Below are positions 1 to 8,402 of a DNA stretch of 64,000 nucleotides, piece after piece. Position 1 is the stretch's first letter, and every line of letters begins with the position of its first letter. Location: contig CAZHAX010000002.1 in the NCBI GenBank assembly GCA_964530325.1, forward strand, positions 62,001-126,000, given 5' to 3'. The notes beneath the pieces are model-generated. The model was not told the DNA's origin, searched no databases, and saw nothing but the letters and a program-made list of their open reading frames with translations. Made by a program: the position numbers and the translations under genes. This DNA is from CAZHAX01 sp964530325 (GTDB lineage Bacteria > Chloroflexota > Anaerolineae > B4-G1).

Positions 1-745
1 CCTGATCGATATCTCGCACGAGATTGAGCCCCACCGCGTGCGAGTTGCAGCTTTCGTGCTCTACGCTGCCTACTCGTACTTCCCCGACCACACAATTCAC
101 ATCGTGGTCGTAGACCCCGGGGTGGGCGGTGACAGGCGGGCTATCGCCTTCGGCACGCCCGCGGGCAGTTTTGTTGGTCCGGACAACGGCGTCTTCACCT
201 ACATAATGGCACGGGAGGAGATTCAGCAGCTGGTCGAGTTGCGAGAGCCAGGCTACCGGCTCGATCCGCTGAGCGGCACGTTCCATGGCCGAGACCTCTT
301 CGCGCCAGCTGCCGCCCATCTGGCCACAGGCACGCCACTGGGCGACCTGGGTCCTTCAGTCGACGATCCCGTTACTCTCGCACTACCGCTATTGGAGGTC
401 GGCCCGGCGTCGCTGAAGGGGGAGGTGATGCACGTCGATCGCTTCGGCAACGCGATAACGAGCATCGGCCGGCTGGCATGGCGCGGCGCGGAGCTGGTGC
501 TCGATCCGGCCTTCGGGCGGGGCGGGCCGTCGGGAGGAGCGGCCTTCTCCGCTCAGGGCGCCGTGACGGACGCTGCGGGCTGGGAGATCACCGGCATCTG
601 CCGTACGTATGCTGAGGCAGACCGGGACCAAGTGCTGGCCCTGGTCGGCAGCGGGGGATATCTGGAGATCGCCATGCGTGAAGGGAGCGCCGCCCGGGAG
701 TTACGTTTGAGTGCTGGAGCTCCCGTGGTGGTTCGCTATTCATAG
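1..745 (+). CDS. SAM hydroxide adenosyltransferase (DUF62 family), 5' truncated by window edge
   Basis: The frame is open from base 2, so the gene begins left of the window; a GTG at 38 is only an internal codon. The first visible residues LIDISHEIEPH match the conserved DISHE stretch of the DUF62 family. VVVDPGVGG, GPDNGVFT and TFHGRDLFAP follow, containing the Asp, Arg and His of the family's water-activating triad. Family members hydrolyse S-adenosylmethionine to adenosine and methionine; related fluorinases and chlorinases use halide instead. Nothing here suggests halogenase activity, because the long insertion of the fluorinase is absent. The frame ends 40 bases before murA, so the two are probably co-transcribed. 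The family call is firm; the exact reaction is inferred. Confidence 0.85.
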   Translation, partial: LIDISHEIEPHRVRVAAFVLYAAYSYFPDHTIHIVVVDPGVGGDRRAIAFGTPAGSFVGPDNGVFTYIMAREEIQQLVELREPGYRLDPLSGTFHGRDLFAPAAAHLATGTPLGDLGPSVDDPVTLALPLLEVGPASLKGEVMHVDRFGNAITSIGRLAWRGAELVLDPAFGRGGPSGGAAFSAQGAVTDAAGWEITGICRTYAEADRDQVLALVGSGGYLEIAMREGSAARELRLSAGAPVVVRYS

Positions 746-785
746 GCAGTCTGGAGCCGTGCTCCGGATCTGTTGGAGGGCTGCG

Positions 786-2063
786 ATGGAAGGATTCGCA
801 ATCGAAGGTGGGCATCCTCTCTCTGGTACGATCGTACCGAGCGGGAACAAGAACGCTGCCCTGCCGCTGCTGGCGGCCTGCCTGCTCACGGACGAGCCGG
901 TGACGCTGCACAACGTCCCCGCCGTGGGTGATGCGGAGACGATGGGCGAGCTGCTAGCCCACGTCGGGGCTTCAGTGGAGAAACGGGATGCGAACACCTG
1001 GCGCGTGACTGCGGCGAAGATCTGCACTACCGACCTTCCGGCGGAGCTATTTGGCAGCATCAGGGGCTCGATCACTCTCGCCGGACCTATGCTGGCCCGG
1101 GCGGGTTCGGTGCGGGTGCCCCGCCCAGGCGGCGATGTGATCGGCCGGCGCCGGGTGGACACGCACTTTCTGGCCCTCAGCGGGCTTGGGGCGGAGATGG
1201 ACGATGGTTCCACTTTCCGCCTGCGGGGCAAGCGGCTGCGCGGCGCCGACGTCCTCCTCGACGAGGCGAGTGTGACCGCCACAGAGAACGCGATAATGGC
1301 CGCCGTGTTGGCCGAAGGTACCACTACCCTGCGCAATGCCGCCTCTGAGCCGCACGTGCAGGATCTCTGCCACCTGCTCTGCTCGATGGGTGCCAAGATA
1401 GGTGGTATTGGCTCGAACACGCTGACCATACACGGAGTCGATCAGCTCAAGGGGTGCGAGTATACGCTTGGACCCGACTACATGGAGGTTGGCAGCTACA
1501 TCGCTCTGGCAGCGGTGACCGGAGGGGAGCTCCTGATCAAGGGCGCGGCGCCGCAGCAGCTATCGATGGTTAGTATCGTCTTCGAGCGCCTGGGCGTGCG
1601 CTTCGAAGCGCGCGGGCAGGATGTCTTCGTTCCCACGGAGCAGCCCCTGGAGATTGTCCCTGATATCGGAGGGGCGATCCCATCCATATACGATGCCCCT
1701 TGGCCCGCCTTTCCTGCCGACCTGATGAGCATCGCCATTGTCGTCGCCACGCAGTCTTCTGGGACGGTCCTCTTCCACGAGAAGATGTTCGAGAGCCGTC
1801 TCTTCTGGGTCGACAAGCTGATCTCGATGGGTGCGCGAGTGATCCTATGCGACCCGCACCGCTGCGTGGTGCAGGGGCCGTCGCCGCTTCACGGCGACGA
1901 GGTGGATAGCCCGGACATCCGGGCCGGGATGGCGCTGCTCATCGCCGCGCTGTGCGCCGACGGCAGGAGCGTCATCCGGAACATCCGGCAGATCGACCGC
2001 GGCTACGAAAGGGTGGAGGAGAAGCTGCGCTCGGTGGGGGCGAAGATAGAGCGCATCTCCTGA
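786..2063 (+). CDS. murA: UDP-N-acetylglucosamine 1-carboxyvinyltransferase MurA, Asp-type active site
   Basis: This is the first committed enzyme of peptidoglycan synthesis, transferring enolpyruvate from PEP to UDP-GlcNAc in the cytoplasm. The 425-residue chain has the PSGNKNAALPLLAA opening, an Arg in SIRGS, PWPAFPADL with the catalytic Asp, and the C-terminal RGYERVEEKLR motif. The usual catalytic Cys of the GGC-x-IG-x-R loop is Asp117 here (GGDVIGRRRVD; codon 1134-1136). Natural Cys-to-Asp MurA enzymes are known and are insensitive to fosfomycin. The ATG at 786 was chosen over an upstream in-frame start at 711 because GGAGGG at 775-780 sits 5 bases before it and the longer N-terminus does not fit the family. 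Confidence 0.95.
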   Translation: MEGFAIEGGHPLSGTIVPSGNKNAALPLLAACLLTDEPVTLHNVPAVGDAETMGELLAHVGASVEKRDANTWRVTAAKICTTDLPAELFGSIRGSITLAGPMLARAGSVRVPRPGGDVIGRRRVDTHFLALSGLGAEMDDGSTFRLRGKRLRGADVLLDEASVTATENAIMAAVLAEGTTTLRNAASEPHVQDLCHLLCSMGAKIGGIGSNTLTIHGVDQLKGCEYTLGPDYMEVGSYIALAAVTGGELLIKGAAPQQLSMVSIVFERLGVRFEARGQDVFVPTEQPLEIVPDIGGAIPSIYDAPWPAFPADLMSIAIVVATQSSGTVLFHEKMFESRLFWVDKLISMGARVILCDPHRCVVQGPSPLHGDEVDSPDIRAGMALLIAALCADGRSVIRNIRQIDRGYERVEEKLRSVGAKIERIS

Positions 2064-2078
2064 GCGCGCTGCTTCTGC

Positions 2079-2606
2079 CTAGGGCACCACATAGGTATCG
2101 ACCAGCTCGCCATCGGCGTCCCTCAGCGTCAGCAGGTCGCCGCTGCCCCAGGCCGGGGATGTCCGTCCCCAATAGACGACGGCCGGTCCGGACGTGCCTG
2201 ATGTCGAGCGCAGCCGCACCTCGCCGCCCAGGAAGAGCGTCAGGTCGGGAAAGCGGAACGCATCGCCTCTCGTATCTGCAAGGGTCCAGCCCGTCATGTT
2301 GACCAGCTCCGCGCGATTGTAGAGGATCACCAGCTCGGCGTCGAGGTTGCCTGCGTCCAGCACCTGGCCGATCTCCACAGGTGGCTCGGAGGGAGTTGTG
2401 GGTTGCGGGTCAGGAGAGGCAGTCGGGCCGTCGGCCGCGGGCGTGAAGGGGGCGGTAGTGCCCGCTGCGGGTGAGGCGAGCGCTCCGGTCGGAGCCGTCG
2501 GGCTGGCCCGCTCGGTGCCCTGCCGGGCAAGAAGGAACGTGGCTGCCGCCGTAGCTAGCACGGCCACGGTGACCACAGCGGCGATCGCCAGCCTGCGTTC
2601 CTGCAT
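2079..2606 (-). CDS. Membrane-anchored lamin-tail-domain protein
   Basis: The 175-residue protein starts with a positively charged end and one hydrophobic segment (about residues 6-27), an uncleaved anchor or signal. A Pro/Ala/Thr/Ser-rich stalk follows to about residue 75. The C-terminal ~100 residues look like a lamin tail domain: an Ig-like beta fold with LVILYNRAELVNMTGWTLAD and a closing GDLLTLRDADGELVDTYVV. In bacteria such domains sit outside the cell on surface proteins and are thought to mediate binding. It is convergent with murA and has its own minus-strand promoter at 2696-2704. Its specific role is unknown. Confidence 0.75.
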   Translation of the reverse strand: MQERRLAIAAVVTVAVLATAAATFLLARQGTERASPTAPTGALASPAAGTTAPFTPAADGPTASPDPQPTTPSEPPVEIGQVLDAGNLDAELVILYNRAELVNMTGWTLADTRGDAFRFPDLTLFLGGEVRLRSTSGTSGPAVVYWGRTSPAWGSGDLLTLRDADGELVDTYVVP

Positions 2607-2695
2607 TGAATCGAATGCCTCCCCCGGCAGCCGCGGCCGACTGCACGCGTCTCAAAACGCATGGCCGCTTCGACGTCCACCGCGTTCCGTCCACC

Positions 2696-2704
2696 ATTCT
2701 AGCA
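2696..2704 (-). promoter_or_regulatory. Extended -10 promoter for the lamin-tail gene
   Basis: Read on the minus strand this is TGC followed by TAGAAT, with no recognisable -35. It would start transcription near 2689, about 83 bases before the ATG at 2606. The assignment rests on the extended -10 pattern seen throughout the window. Confidence 0.5.
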
Positions 2705-2759
2705 CAAAGCTGTGGGATAGGTAGAGCTGTTCGCCCCTCGCGGTCCGGAATGGCGTTGA

Positions 2760-2788
2760 TTGCCAAGGCCGCCCGCTTGTGATAGACT
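2760..2788 (+). promoter_or_regulatory. Sigma-70 promoter for lipoprotein gene at 2898
   Basis: TTGCCA at 2760-2765, a 17-base spacer, then TGA-TAGACT with the -10 at 2783-2788. The predicted leader is about 100 bases. The layout is almost the same as that before the paralogous gene (3561-3589), suggesting that gene and promoter were duplicated together. Confidence 0.7.
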
Positions 2789-2897
2789 AGCACAATGAGA
2801 CCGCCGCACTCTGTTGGGGTGCAGTTGCGCCGGATCGCCAGCGGGGTCAAGCGTGCTGCCCGCTGGCAGGTCCGGGTGCATACTAGAAAGGAGCGAG

Positions 2898-3440
2898 ATG
2901 AGGTACGGAAGGTTTGCCTTGGCGCTGGCCTTGCTGGTGACGGCCGTGGCCTGCACGGGAGGTGGAGATGACACGACGACTGATGATGGTGACGCCATCG
3001 TGACAGACGAGCTCGACTTCACGGCCGATGCCGCTTTCGGCGGTGTAGAGCTCGAGTCCGGCTTCATGCCGGATCCCTATACGGTGGACGTGCTGAGCGG
3101 CGGAACCGTCGACGTCGATGCCCTGGATATCGGCTCCGATTGCCGCGGCTATGCAGCCACGGCGCCGGACTTCAGGTTAATCCTCTCCGATTCGTCCGCC
3201 ATGATCCGCATCTTCTTCGTTGCCGATGAGTCCGGCGAGGATGCTACTCTGATCATCAACGAGCCTGGCGCCGGCTGGGTCTGCAACGACGACTATGGTG
3301 GCGTCAATCCTATGCTCGAGTTCGCGCCGGCGGACGAAGGCACGTACGACATCTGGGTCGGCAGCTTCAGCGCTGATGACCTGATAGTGGGCACCCTCTA
3401 TATCACCGAGCTGGCCTACGAGCCGAGCGACGTACAGTAA
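2898..3440 (+). CDS. Predicted lipoprotein with one copy of a PPC-like beta domain
   Basis: The ATG at 2898 was chosen because AAAGGAG at 2887-2893 precedes it and the protein then opens with a lipoprotein signal (RYGRFALALALL..AVAC), Cys19 being the likely lipidated residue. After a short Gly/Asp/Thr linker comes one beta-rich domain of ~130 residues: ELESGFMPDPYTV, then DCRGYA, DFRLILSD, WVCNDDYG and GTYDIWVGSF, ending in TLYITEL. The WVCNDDYG..YDIWVGS pattern resembles extracellular pre-peptidase C-terminal-type domains. The neighbouring gene at 3779 carries two copies. The function is unknown; the location should be the outer face of the cytoplasmic membrane. Confidence 0.75.
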   Translation: MRYGRFALALALLVTAVACTGGGDDTTTDDGDAIVTDELDFTADAAFGGVELESGFMPDPYTVDVLSGGTVDVDALDIGSDCRGYAATAPDFRLILSDSSAMIRIFFVADESGEDATLIINEPGAGWVCNDDYGGVNPMLEFAPADEGTYDIWVGSFSADDLIVGTLYITELAYEPSDVQ

Positions 3441-3459
3441 CTCATAGAGGTACCGTCTC

Positions 3460-3490
3460 AGCAGCCAGGGCGCTCGGGGCCCTGGCTGCT
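3460..3490 (+). terminator. Strong hairpin after the lipoprotein gene
   Basis: A perfect 12-bp stem (3460-3471 with 3479-3490) and a 7-base loop lie 20 bases after the stop codon. No T-run follows, so it is an atypical intrinsic terminator or an mRNA 3'-end-stabilising hairpin. Confidence 0.55.
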
Positions 3491-3560
3491 TGCACGTCCG
3501 GACGGCGTGCGCCGCCGAGCCAGGCGCCACTCTTGCCTTGCGATTGGCACCAGAGACCTA

Positions 3561-3589
3561 TTGCCCGGCGTGGGGCCTTGTGCTAGACT
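3561..3589 (+). promoter_or_regulatory. Sigma-70 promoter for two-domain lipoprotein gene; gene-free stretch 3441-3778
   Basis: TTGCCC at 3561-3566, 17 bases, then TGC-TAGACT (-10 at 3584-3589). The gene-free interval 3441-3778 holds the preceding hairpin, this promoter and a leader of about 180 bases. The leader contains a 7-bp inverted repeat (3635-3641 with 3651-3657). I see no riboswitch or leader peptide in it. Confidence 0.7.
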
Positions 3590-3778
3590 GACACCAGTTG
3601 CGAGCTACACCGCTGCTCTGCAGATTCCGGGGCTGCGGCTGCTCATGGCGCAGCCGCACTTCCGGATGCTGCCGTGCCCAGTGCTTCCTTGCCCCGTTGC
3701 CCGGCGCAGGGGAGCTTGGGGGCGCCTATGGCATTGTGGCTGGCAGCGCAGAGACCAAACTACGAATGGAGGAATCAA

Positions 3779-4852
3779 GTGAGATCGCTAAGACTGACGT
3801 TCGCGGCCGTGCTGCTTCTGTCGATGCTTGCCTGTTCGCTGGGCGGAGGAGAAGAGGAAGCCACCCCGACGAGGACCACTGTTCCCACGCGTACGCCCAG
3901 GCCAGAACAGCCCACACGCATGCCCACCGAGGAGCAGGATGCGCCACCCGGCGACGGCCTCGATTTCAGGCTGGAGCCCAATTTCGGTGAGGTGGAGCTG
4001 GAATCAGGCTTCTTGCCCGATCCGTTCACGGTGGCTGTGGTCAGCGGCGGGCCCGTCTACGTTATCGACTATGACCTGGGCGACGAGTGCTGGGGATACG
4101 CCACCAGCTCTCCTGACTTTCGCCTGTATCTCACCGATTCGTCCCCGGGCCTGCGCTTCTTCTTCGTCGCGGACGTGCTGAACGATGATGCGACGCTGAT
4201 CGTCAACACGCCGGACAACGAGTGGGTGTGCAACGACGACTACGGCAGCGGGGTCGATCCGCTGGTTCAGCTGGTTCCAGCCGGCGCTGGCCAGTATGAC
4301 ATCTGGGTGGCCAGCTTCAGCGAGGACGAGTTCGTGGATGGCACGCTCTACATAACCGAGATGGACATCACTCCGGATGACTACAGCGACGGCGCGTCCT
4401 TACCGCCGGCGGGTGGCAACGGGCTCGATTACAGCCTGGAGCCCAACTACGGCGAGGTCGAGCTGGCGTCCGGCTTCGTGCCTGATCCGTACAGTCTCGA
4501 GATGATCGCCGGGGGGCCGGTCGACGTCTACGCCTATGACCTGGGTGATGACTGCTGGGGATACGCAACCAGCTCTCCTGACTTCAGGCTGTATCTGACG
4601 GACGCATCCTCCGGAATGCGTATCTTCTTTGTCGCAGATGGATCCGACGAGGACACGACGCTGATCATAAACACCCCCACTGGGGCATGGGTCTGCAACG
4701 ACGACTACGACAGCGGATACGATCCGATGGTCGAGCTGGCGCCGGCTGCAGCAGGCCAATACGACATCTGGGTGGGTAGCTTCAGCGAGGACGAGTACGT
4801 GGGGGGCACGCTCTACATCACCGAGGTAGCCCTCTCGCCCGGCGACTTCTGA
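3779..4852 (+). CDS. Predicted lipoprotein with two tandem PPC-like beta domains
   Basis: The start is GTG at 3779, supported by GGAGGA at 3768-3773 with 5-base spacing; upstream in-frame codons lack such a site. The signal peptide ends at LLSMLAC (Cys19), followed by a Thr/Pro/Arg-rich stalk to about residue 58. Two copies of the domain found in the gene at 2898 follow, roughly residues 61-198 and 216-357. Both share ELxSGFxPDP, CWGYATSSPDFRLYLTD, WVCNDDY and GQYDIWV. The copies are much closer to each other than to the single copy next door, so the internal duplication is probably younger than the gene duplication. It should be surface-exposed and membrane-anchored; the function is unknown. 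Confidence 0.78.
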   Translation: MRSLRLTFAAVLLLSMLACSLGGGEEEATPTRTTVPTRTPRPEQPTRMPTEEQDAPPGDGLDFRLEPNFGEVELESGFLPDPFTVAVVSGGPVYVIDYDLGDECWGYATSSPDFRLYLTDSSPGLRFFFVADVLNDDATLIVNTPDNEWVCNDDYGSGVDPLVQLVPAGAGQYDIWVASFSEDEFVDGTLYITEMDITPDDYSDGASLPPAGGNGLDYSLEPNYGEVELASGFVPDPYSLEMIAGGPVDVYAYDLGDDCWGYATSSPDFRLYLTDASSGMRIFFVADGSDEDTTLIINTPTGAWVCNDDYDSGYDPMVELAPAAAGQYDIWVGSFSEDEYVGGTLYITEVALSPGDF

Positions 4853-4875
4853 TAGGCTCAGCCGCTAGTCACGCT

Positions 4876-4906
4876 GGCAGCCCGGGCGACGTTCGCCTGG
4901 GCTGCC
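4876..4906 (+). terminator. Hairpin after two-domain lipoprotein gene
   Basis: A 14-bp stem (4876-4889 with 4893-4906, one G-T pair) with a 3-base loop lies 24 bases after the stop codon. There is no T-run, as with the hairpin at 3460. Confidence 0.55.
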
Positions 4907-4937
4907 GGCACGTCTAGAGCCCACACCAGCAGCAGCG

Positions 4938-4966
4938 TTGTCAAACCCGGCGGGATGTGCTACACT
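4938..4966 (+). promoter_or_regulatory. Sigma-70 promoter for the base-salvage gene block
   Basis: TTGTCA at 4938-4943, a 17-base spacer, then TGC-TACACT (-10 at 4961-4966). It lies 51 bases before the ATG at 5018, and the genes that follow run closely spaced on + to 13061. Confidence 0.72.
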
Positions 4967-5017
4967 CCCGCCAGCCTGCCGGGTGAGTCGTTCCTGCCTG
5001 CGTCGGCCTAGCAGAAG

Positions 5018-6373
5018 ATGACCACGCTGCTTCTCAAGGGTGCTGACCTTCTCGTCACCATGGACGATGAGGACCGTCGGATCAGGGACGGCGGTCTCTT
5101 CGCCCGCGGCAACGTCGTCGAGCAGGTGGCGCCCAGCGCCGACCTCCCGCCTGACGCGGATTTGGTCGTCGATGCCAGCGGGATGGTCGTGCTGCCTGGG
5201 CTAGTCAACGCCCATCACCACCTGTACCAGACGCTCACCAGGGCGATCCCTGCCGCGCAGGATGCCCGCCTCTTCTCCTGGCTGAAGACACATTACCCGA
5301 TCTGGGCCGGGCTGACCGGCGAAGCGGTATACGTCAGCGCGCTGATCGGGCTGAGCGAACTGGTGCTCTCCGGATGCACCACGTCGTCCGACCATTTGTA
5401 CATCTATCCCAATGATTGCACCATCGATGACGAGATTCGGGCCGCGCAGGAATTGGGAATGCGCTTTCACGCCTGCCGCGGCTCGATGAGTCTGGGGGAG
5501 AGCCAGGGGGGCCTGCCGCCGGACGACGTCGTGGAGACGGAAGATGAGATCCTGCGCGATACGCGGCGAGCGATCGAGACCTACCACGATCCGGAGTCCT
5601 ATTCGATGCTCCGGGTTGGTGTGGCGCCCTGCTCGCCCTTCTCGGTGACGCAGGACCTGATGCGCGAGTCGGCCGACCTGGCCCGGTCGTACGGGGTGCG
5701 CCTCCATACTCACCTGGCGGAGACCGTCGATGAGGAGGACTTCTGCATGCAGAAGTTCGGATGCCGGCCGGTGGAGTATGCCGCCGACCTGGGCTGGGTG
5801 GGCGACGACGTGTGGCATGCCCACTGCGTGCACGTGAGCACAGGGGAAGTCGATCTCTTTGCCAAGACCGGAACTGCTGTATGCCATTGCCCCAGCTCGA
5901 ACATGCGGCTGGGCTCGGGGATTGCCCCGGTGCGTGACCTTCTCGAAGCGGGGGTGGCCGTCGGGCTGGGCGTTGATGGCTCGGCAAGCAACGACTCTTC
6001 CCACCTGCTGGCGGAGGCGAGGATCGCGCTCCTGCTGCAGCGCGTATCCGGTGATCCCAGCGCGCTCTCGGCCAGGGAGGCGCTGTTGCTGGCCACCAGG
6101 GGTGGGGCGCAGGCGCTGGGCCGGGATGATATCGGCCAGTTGGCGCCGGGGAAGGCGGCCGATTTCATAGGGCTGCGTCTGGATCGGCTCGACTACGCCG
6201 GGGCCCTCAACGACCCGCGCGGGGCCCTGGTCCTCTGCGCGCCGCAGCGTGTCGACCTTTCTGTGATCGACGGCCGGGTCGTCGTCGAGAACGGCCGGCT
6301 GCAAACTGTGGATGTTGGGCCAGTGATCGAAAGACACAACCAGATCAGCCTGGAACTGGCCGGCGCGGCCTGA
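5018..6373 (+). CDS. 8-oxoguanine deaminase / hydroxyatrazine-hydrolase-like amidohydrolase
   Basis: This is a 451-residue member of the metal-dependent amidohydrolase superfamily, subgroup of 8-oxoguanine deaminases and AtzB/TrzN-like enzymes. Metal ligands are visible as NAHHHLYQTLTRA (near 64-76), the His of LHTHLAE, the His of WHAHCVH, and the Asp of GLGVDGSASND. A composite N/C-terminal beta sandwich frames the barrel. NAHHHLYQTLTRA closely resembles known 8-oxoguanine deaminases, which convert 8-oxoguanine to urate and remove oxidised guanine. Neighbouring hydantoinase- and adenine-deaminase-like genes support a role in nucleobase catabolism. Substrate assignment is inferred; guanine or a triazine remains possible. 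Confidence 0.8.
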   Translation: MTTLLLKGADLLVTMDDEDRRIRDGGLFARGNVVEQVAPSADLPPDADLVVDASGMVVLPGLVNAHHHLYQTLTRAIPAAQDARLFSWLKTHYPIWAGLTGEAVYVSALIGLSELVLSGCTTSSDHLYIYPNDCTIDDEIRAAQELGMRFHACRGSMSLGESQGGLPPDDVVETEDEILRDTRRAIETYHDPESYSMLRVGVAPCSPFSVTQDLMRESADLARSYGVRLHTHLAETVDEEDFCMQKFGCRPVEYAADLGWVGDDVWHAHCVHVSTGEVDLFAKTGTAVCHCPSSNMRLGSGIAPVRDLLEAGVAVGLGVDGSASNDSSHLLAEARIALLLQRVSGDPSALSAREALLLATRGGAQALGRDDIGQLAPGKAADFIGLRLDRLDYAGALNDPRGALVLCAPQRVDLSVIDGRVVVENGRLQTVDVGPVIERHNQISLELAGAA

Positions 6374-6416
6374 GCTGCGTCGGCGGTTTGATCGTCGGGC
6401 TGAAGAAGAGGACAAG

Positions 6417-6977
6417 ATGCAAACCCAGCTGCTGGATCTGCTGATGGCGCGCAAGGCCACGAGGGCTATCGCCAGCCGGGACGTGGAGCAGGAGAAGGTA
6501 GCCGCCCTGTTCGAGGCGGCTCGCCTCTCCGCCTCCTGTTCAAACAACCAGCCGTGGCGGTTTCTCGCGCTAACCGCGCCGGCGGCCCTGGAAAAGGGAC
6601 GCGAGGCGCTCACAGGAGGCAACTACTGGGCGAAGGCGGCGCCGGTGCTGATCTACGGCTACTCGAAGCCGGACCTGGACTGCCAGATAGCGGGCCGCAA
6701 CTACTACCTCTTCGACCTGGGGATGGCCGTCCAGAACATCCTGCTCCAGGCGACTGAGTTGGATCTCGTGGCGCGTCCTATGGCCGGCTTCTCTCCCAGC
6801 AAGGTCAGGGAGGCCTTTGGCCTGGCCGATGAGTGCGAGGTGATGGTGGCGATCGCCGTCGGCTACGAGGGCGACGTCTCGACGCTATCCGAGAGGCATC
6901 AGCAGATGTCGCAGGCCCCGCGGGAGCGCAAGCCCCTTGGCGAGATCGTCTCATTCAACGGCCTGGGGGAAGGATAG
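6417..6977 (+). CDS. Nitroreductase-family FMN oxidoreductase
   Basis: The 186-residue protein has the short nitroreductase fold: RKATRAIASRDV near the N-terminus (FMN phosphate binding), SASCSNNQPWRF near residue 40, and GMAVQNILLQATEL in the central helix. Such enzymes are FMN-dependent dimers that reduce nitro compounds, quinones or other small molecules with NAD(P)H. The ATG at 6417 follows an AGAGGA site. It lies 43 bases after the deaminase and 3 bases before the hydantoinase gene, so it is almost certainly in the same operon. No physiological substrate can be read from the sequence. Confidence 0.85.
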   Translation: MQTQLLDLLMARKATRAIASRDVEQEKVAALFEAARLSASCSNNQPWRFLALTAPAALEKGREALTGGNYWAKAAPVLIYGYSKPDLDCQIAGRNYYLFDLGMAVQNILLQATELDLVARPMAGFSPSKVREAFGLADECEVMVAIAVGYEGDVSTLSERHQQMSQAPRERKPLGEIVSFNGLGEG

Positions 6978-6980
6978 GGA

Positions 6981-8387
6981 ATGGCAAAGAAGGGCTCTGG
7001 AGGATCGCTGCTGATCCGGGGAGGCACGGTTGTCGCGCCTTCCGGCCCCCTGGAGGCTGACTTGCTGATCCGGGGTGAGCTGGTCCAGGCCATTGGCCAG
7101 GATCTACCAGCCGGGAATGCGGAGGTGCTCGATGCCAATGGGTGCATCGTGCTGCCCGGCGTCATCGATGCGCATACCCACATAGCTCTCGATACCGGCA
7201 TATACCAGACGTCCGACGATTGGTTCACGGCGACCAGAGCCGCTGCATTCGGCGGCGTAACAACCGTGATCGACTTCGCCACACAGAGCAAGGGGCAGTC
7301 CTTGAGGCAGGCGGTCGAGGAGCGGCTGGCGGAGGCGAAGGAGGCGACCATCGACTACGGTCTACACGTGATGGTCACCGACCTGCCGCCGGGGCGAGAG
7401 GCTGAGCTGGAGGACCTGGTGGAGATGGGCGCTCCAAGCATCAAGCTCTATACCACCTACCGGCCCAACTACTACGCAGACGATGCCACCATCCTTCGTC
7501 TCTTCCGGGCCTGCTCGGCCCTTGCTATCCGCCCCCTGGTCCACTGCGAGAACGACGATCTCATAGCGGCGGAGACGGAGGCGCTTGTGGCCACCGGCCA
7601 AACGGGCTGGCGCAATCACGGCCGCTCTCGTCCCCCTCTGGCCGAGCAGGAAGCCGTGCAGAGGATCCTCCTCCTGGCGGAGATGGCCGGGTGTCCGGTG
7701 CACATAGTGCACTGCACCACCGCGCAATCAGTCGACTTCATCGTCAGCGCGCAGGCTGAGGGGCAGATCGTCTCCTGCGAGACCTGTCCCCAGTACCTGC
7801 TGCTCGATGAGGAGTGCTACGAACGCGCGGATCCCTGGCAGTACGTGCTGCAGCCGCCCCTGCGGGATGGCTGGGATGCTGTTGCCCTGGGCATGTCGTT
7901 GCAGATAGGGGATATCGACCTGGTGGCCACGGACCACTGCGACTATACGCGCGACCAGAAGATGGCCTACGATGACTTCACCAAGACGCCGGGTGGCCTG
8001 CCCGGGCTGGAGACGCTGTTGCCGTTGATGTATACCTACGGAGTAGCTGAGGAGAGGGTCTCTCTGCTCAGGCTGGCTCAGGTCCTCTGCACCAACCCGG
8101 CGGCTGTTTGGGGGCTGTGGCCCCTCAAGGGCGCGCTCTTGCCCGGGTTCGATGCGGATGTGGTGATCTACGATCCGCGGACGCAATCGAGGATCGAGGC
8201 GCAGCGCCTTCATCACGTGGCTGGCTACACTCCTTACGAGGGCATGCCCGTACAGGGCGAGGTGAAGGCGACAATCCTGCGCGGGCAGGTAGTCTACATC
8301 GATGGTGAGTTCGTCGGAAGTAGAGGCGCAGGCAGGTTCGTGCCGCGAAGGCTGCCCACGGTGGGCGCACCTGGGACTGCCCGGTAG
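6981..8387 (+). CDS. Dihydropyrimidinase / hydantoinase-like amidohydrolase
   Basis: The 468-residue chain is a cyclic amidohydrolase. DAHTHI gives two zinc ligands, SIKLYTTYRP carries the Lys that is carboxylated to bridge the metals, LVHCEN and VHIVHCTTA give His ligands, and ATDHCDYT gives the catalytic Asp. Dihydropyrimidinases open the ring of dihydrouracil or hydantoins. The Tyr of KLYTTY and the SCETCPQYL stretch are typical of the hydantoinase/dihydropyrimidinase group rather than of dihydroorotases or allantoinases. A PreA-like dehydrogenase gene lies 7.6 kb downstream and could supply reduced pyrimidines, but co-function is only inferred. Confidence 0.85.
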   Translation: MAKKGSGGSLLIRGGTVVAPSGPLEADLLIRGELVQAIGQDLPAGNAEVLDANGCIVLPGVIDAHTHIALDTGIYQTSDDWFTATRAAAFGGVTTVIDFATQSKGQSLRQAVEERLAEAKEATIDYGLHVMVTDLPPGREAELEDLVEMGAPSIKLYTTYRPNYYADDATILRLFRACSALAIRPLVHCENDDLIAAETEALVATGQTGWRNHGRSRPPLAEQEAVQRILLLAEMAGCPVHIVHCTTAQSVDFIVSAQAEGQIVSCETCPQYLLLDEECYERADPWQYVLQPPLRDGWDAVALGMSLQIGDIDLVATDHCDYTRDQKMAYDDFTKTPGGLPGLETLLPLMYTYGVAEERVSLLRLAQVLCTNPAAVWGLWPLKGALLPGFDADVVIYDPRTQSRIEAQRLHHVAGYTPYEGMPVQGEVKATILRGQVVYIDGEFVGSRGAGRFVPRRLPTVGAPGTAR

Positions 8388-8402
8388 CTGTAGGAGGGCT
8401 GT

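Noticed and set aside
1..745. SAM-dependent halogenase (fluorinase/chlorinase)
   Set aside because: The family is shared, but the fluorinase-specific insertion is absent and the visible motifs match the hydroxide-using enzymes.
3590..3778. Riboswitch in the long leader of the two-domain lipoprotein gene
   Set aside because: Only a simple 7-bp inverted repeat is present and no known aptamer core can be drawn.
5201..6622. Long open frame on the minus strand opposite the 8-oxoguanine deaminase gene
   Set aside because: It overlaps a clear gene throughout, lacks any recognisable motif and is expected from high GC content.
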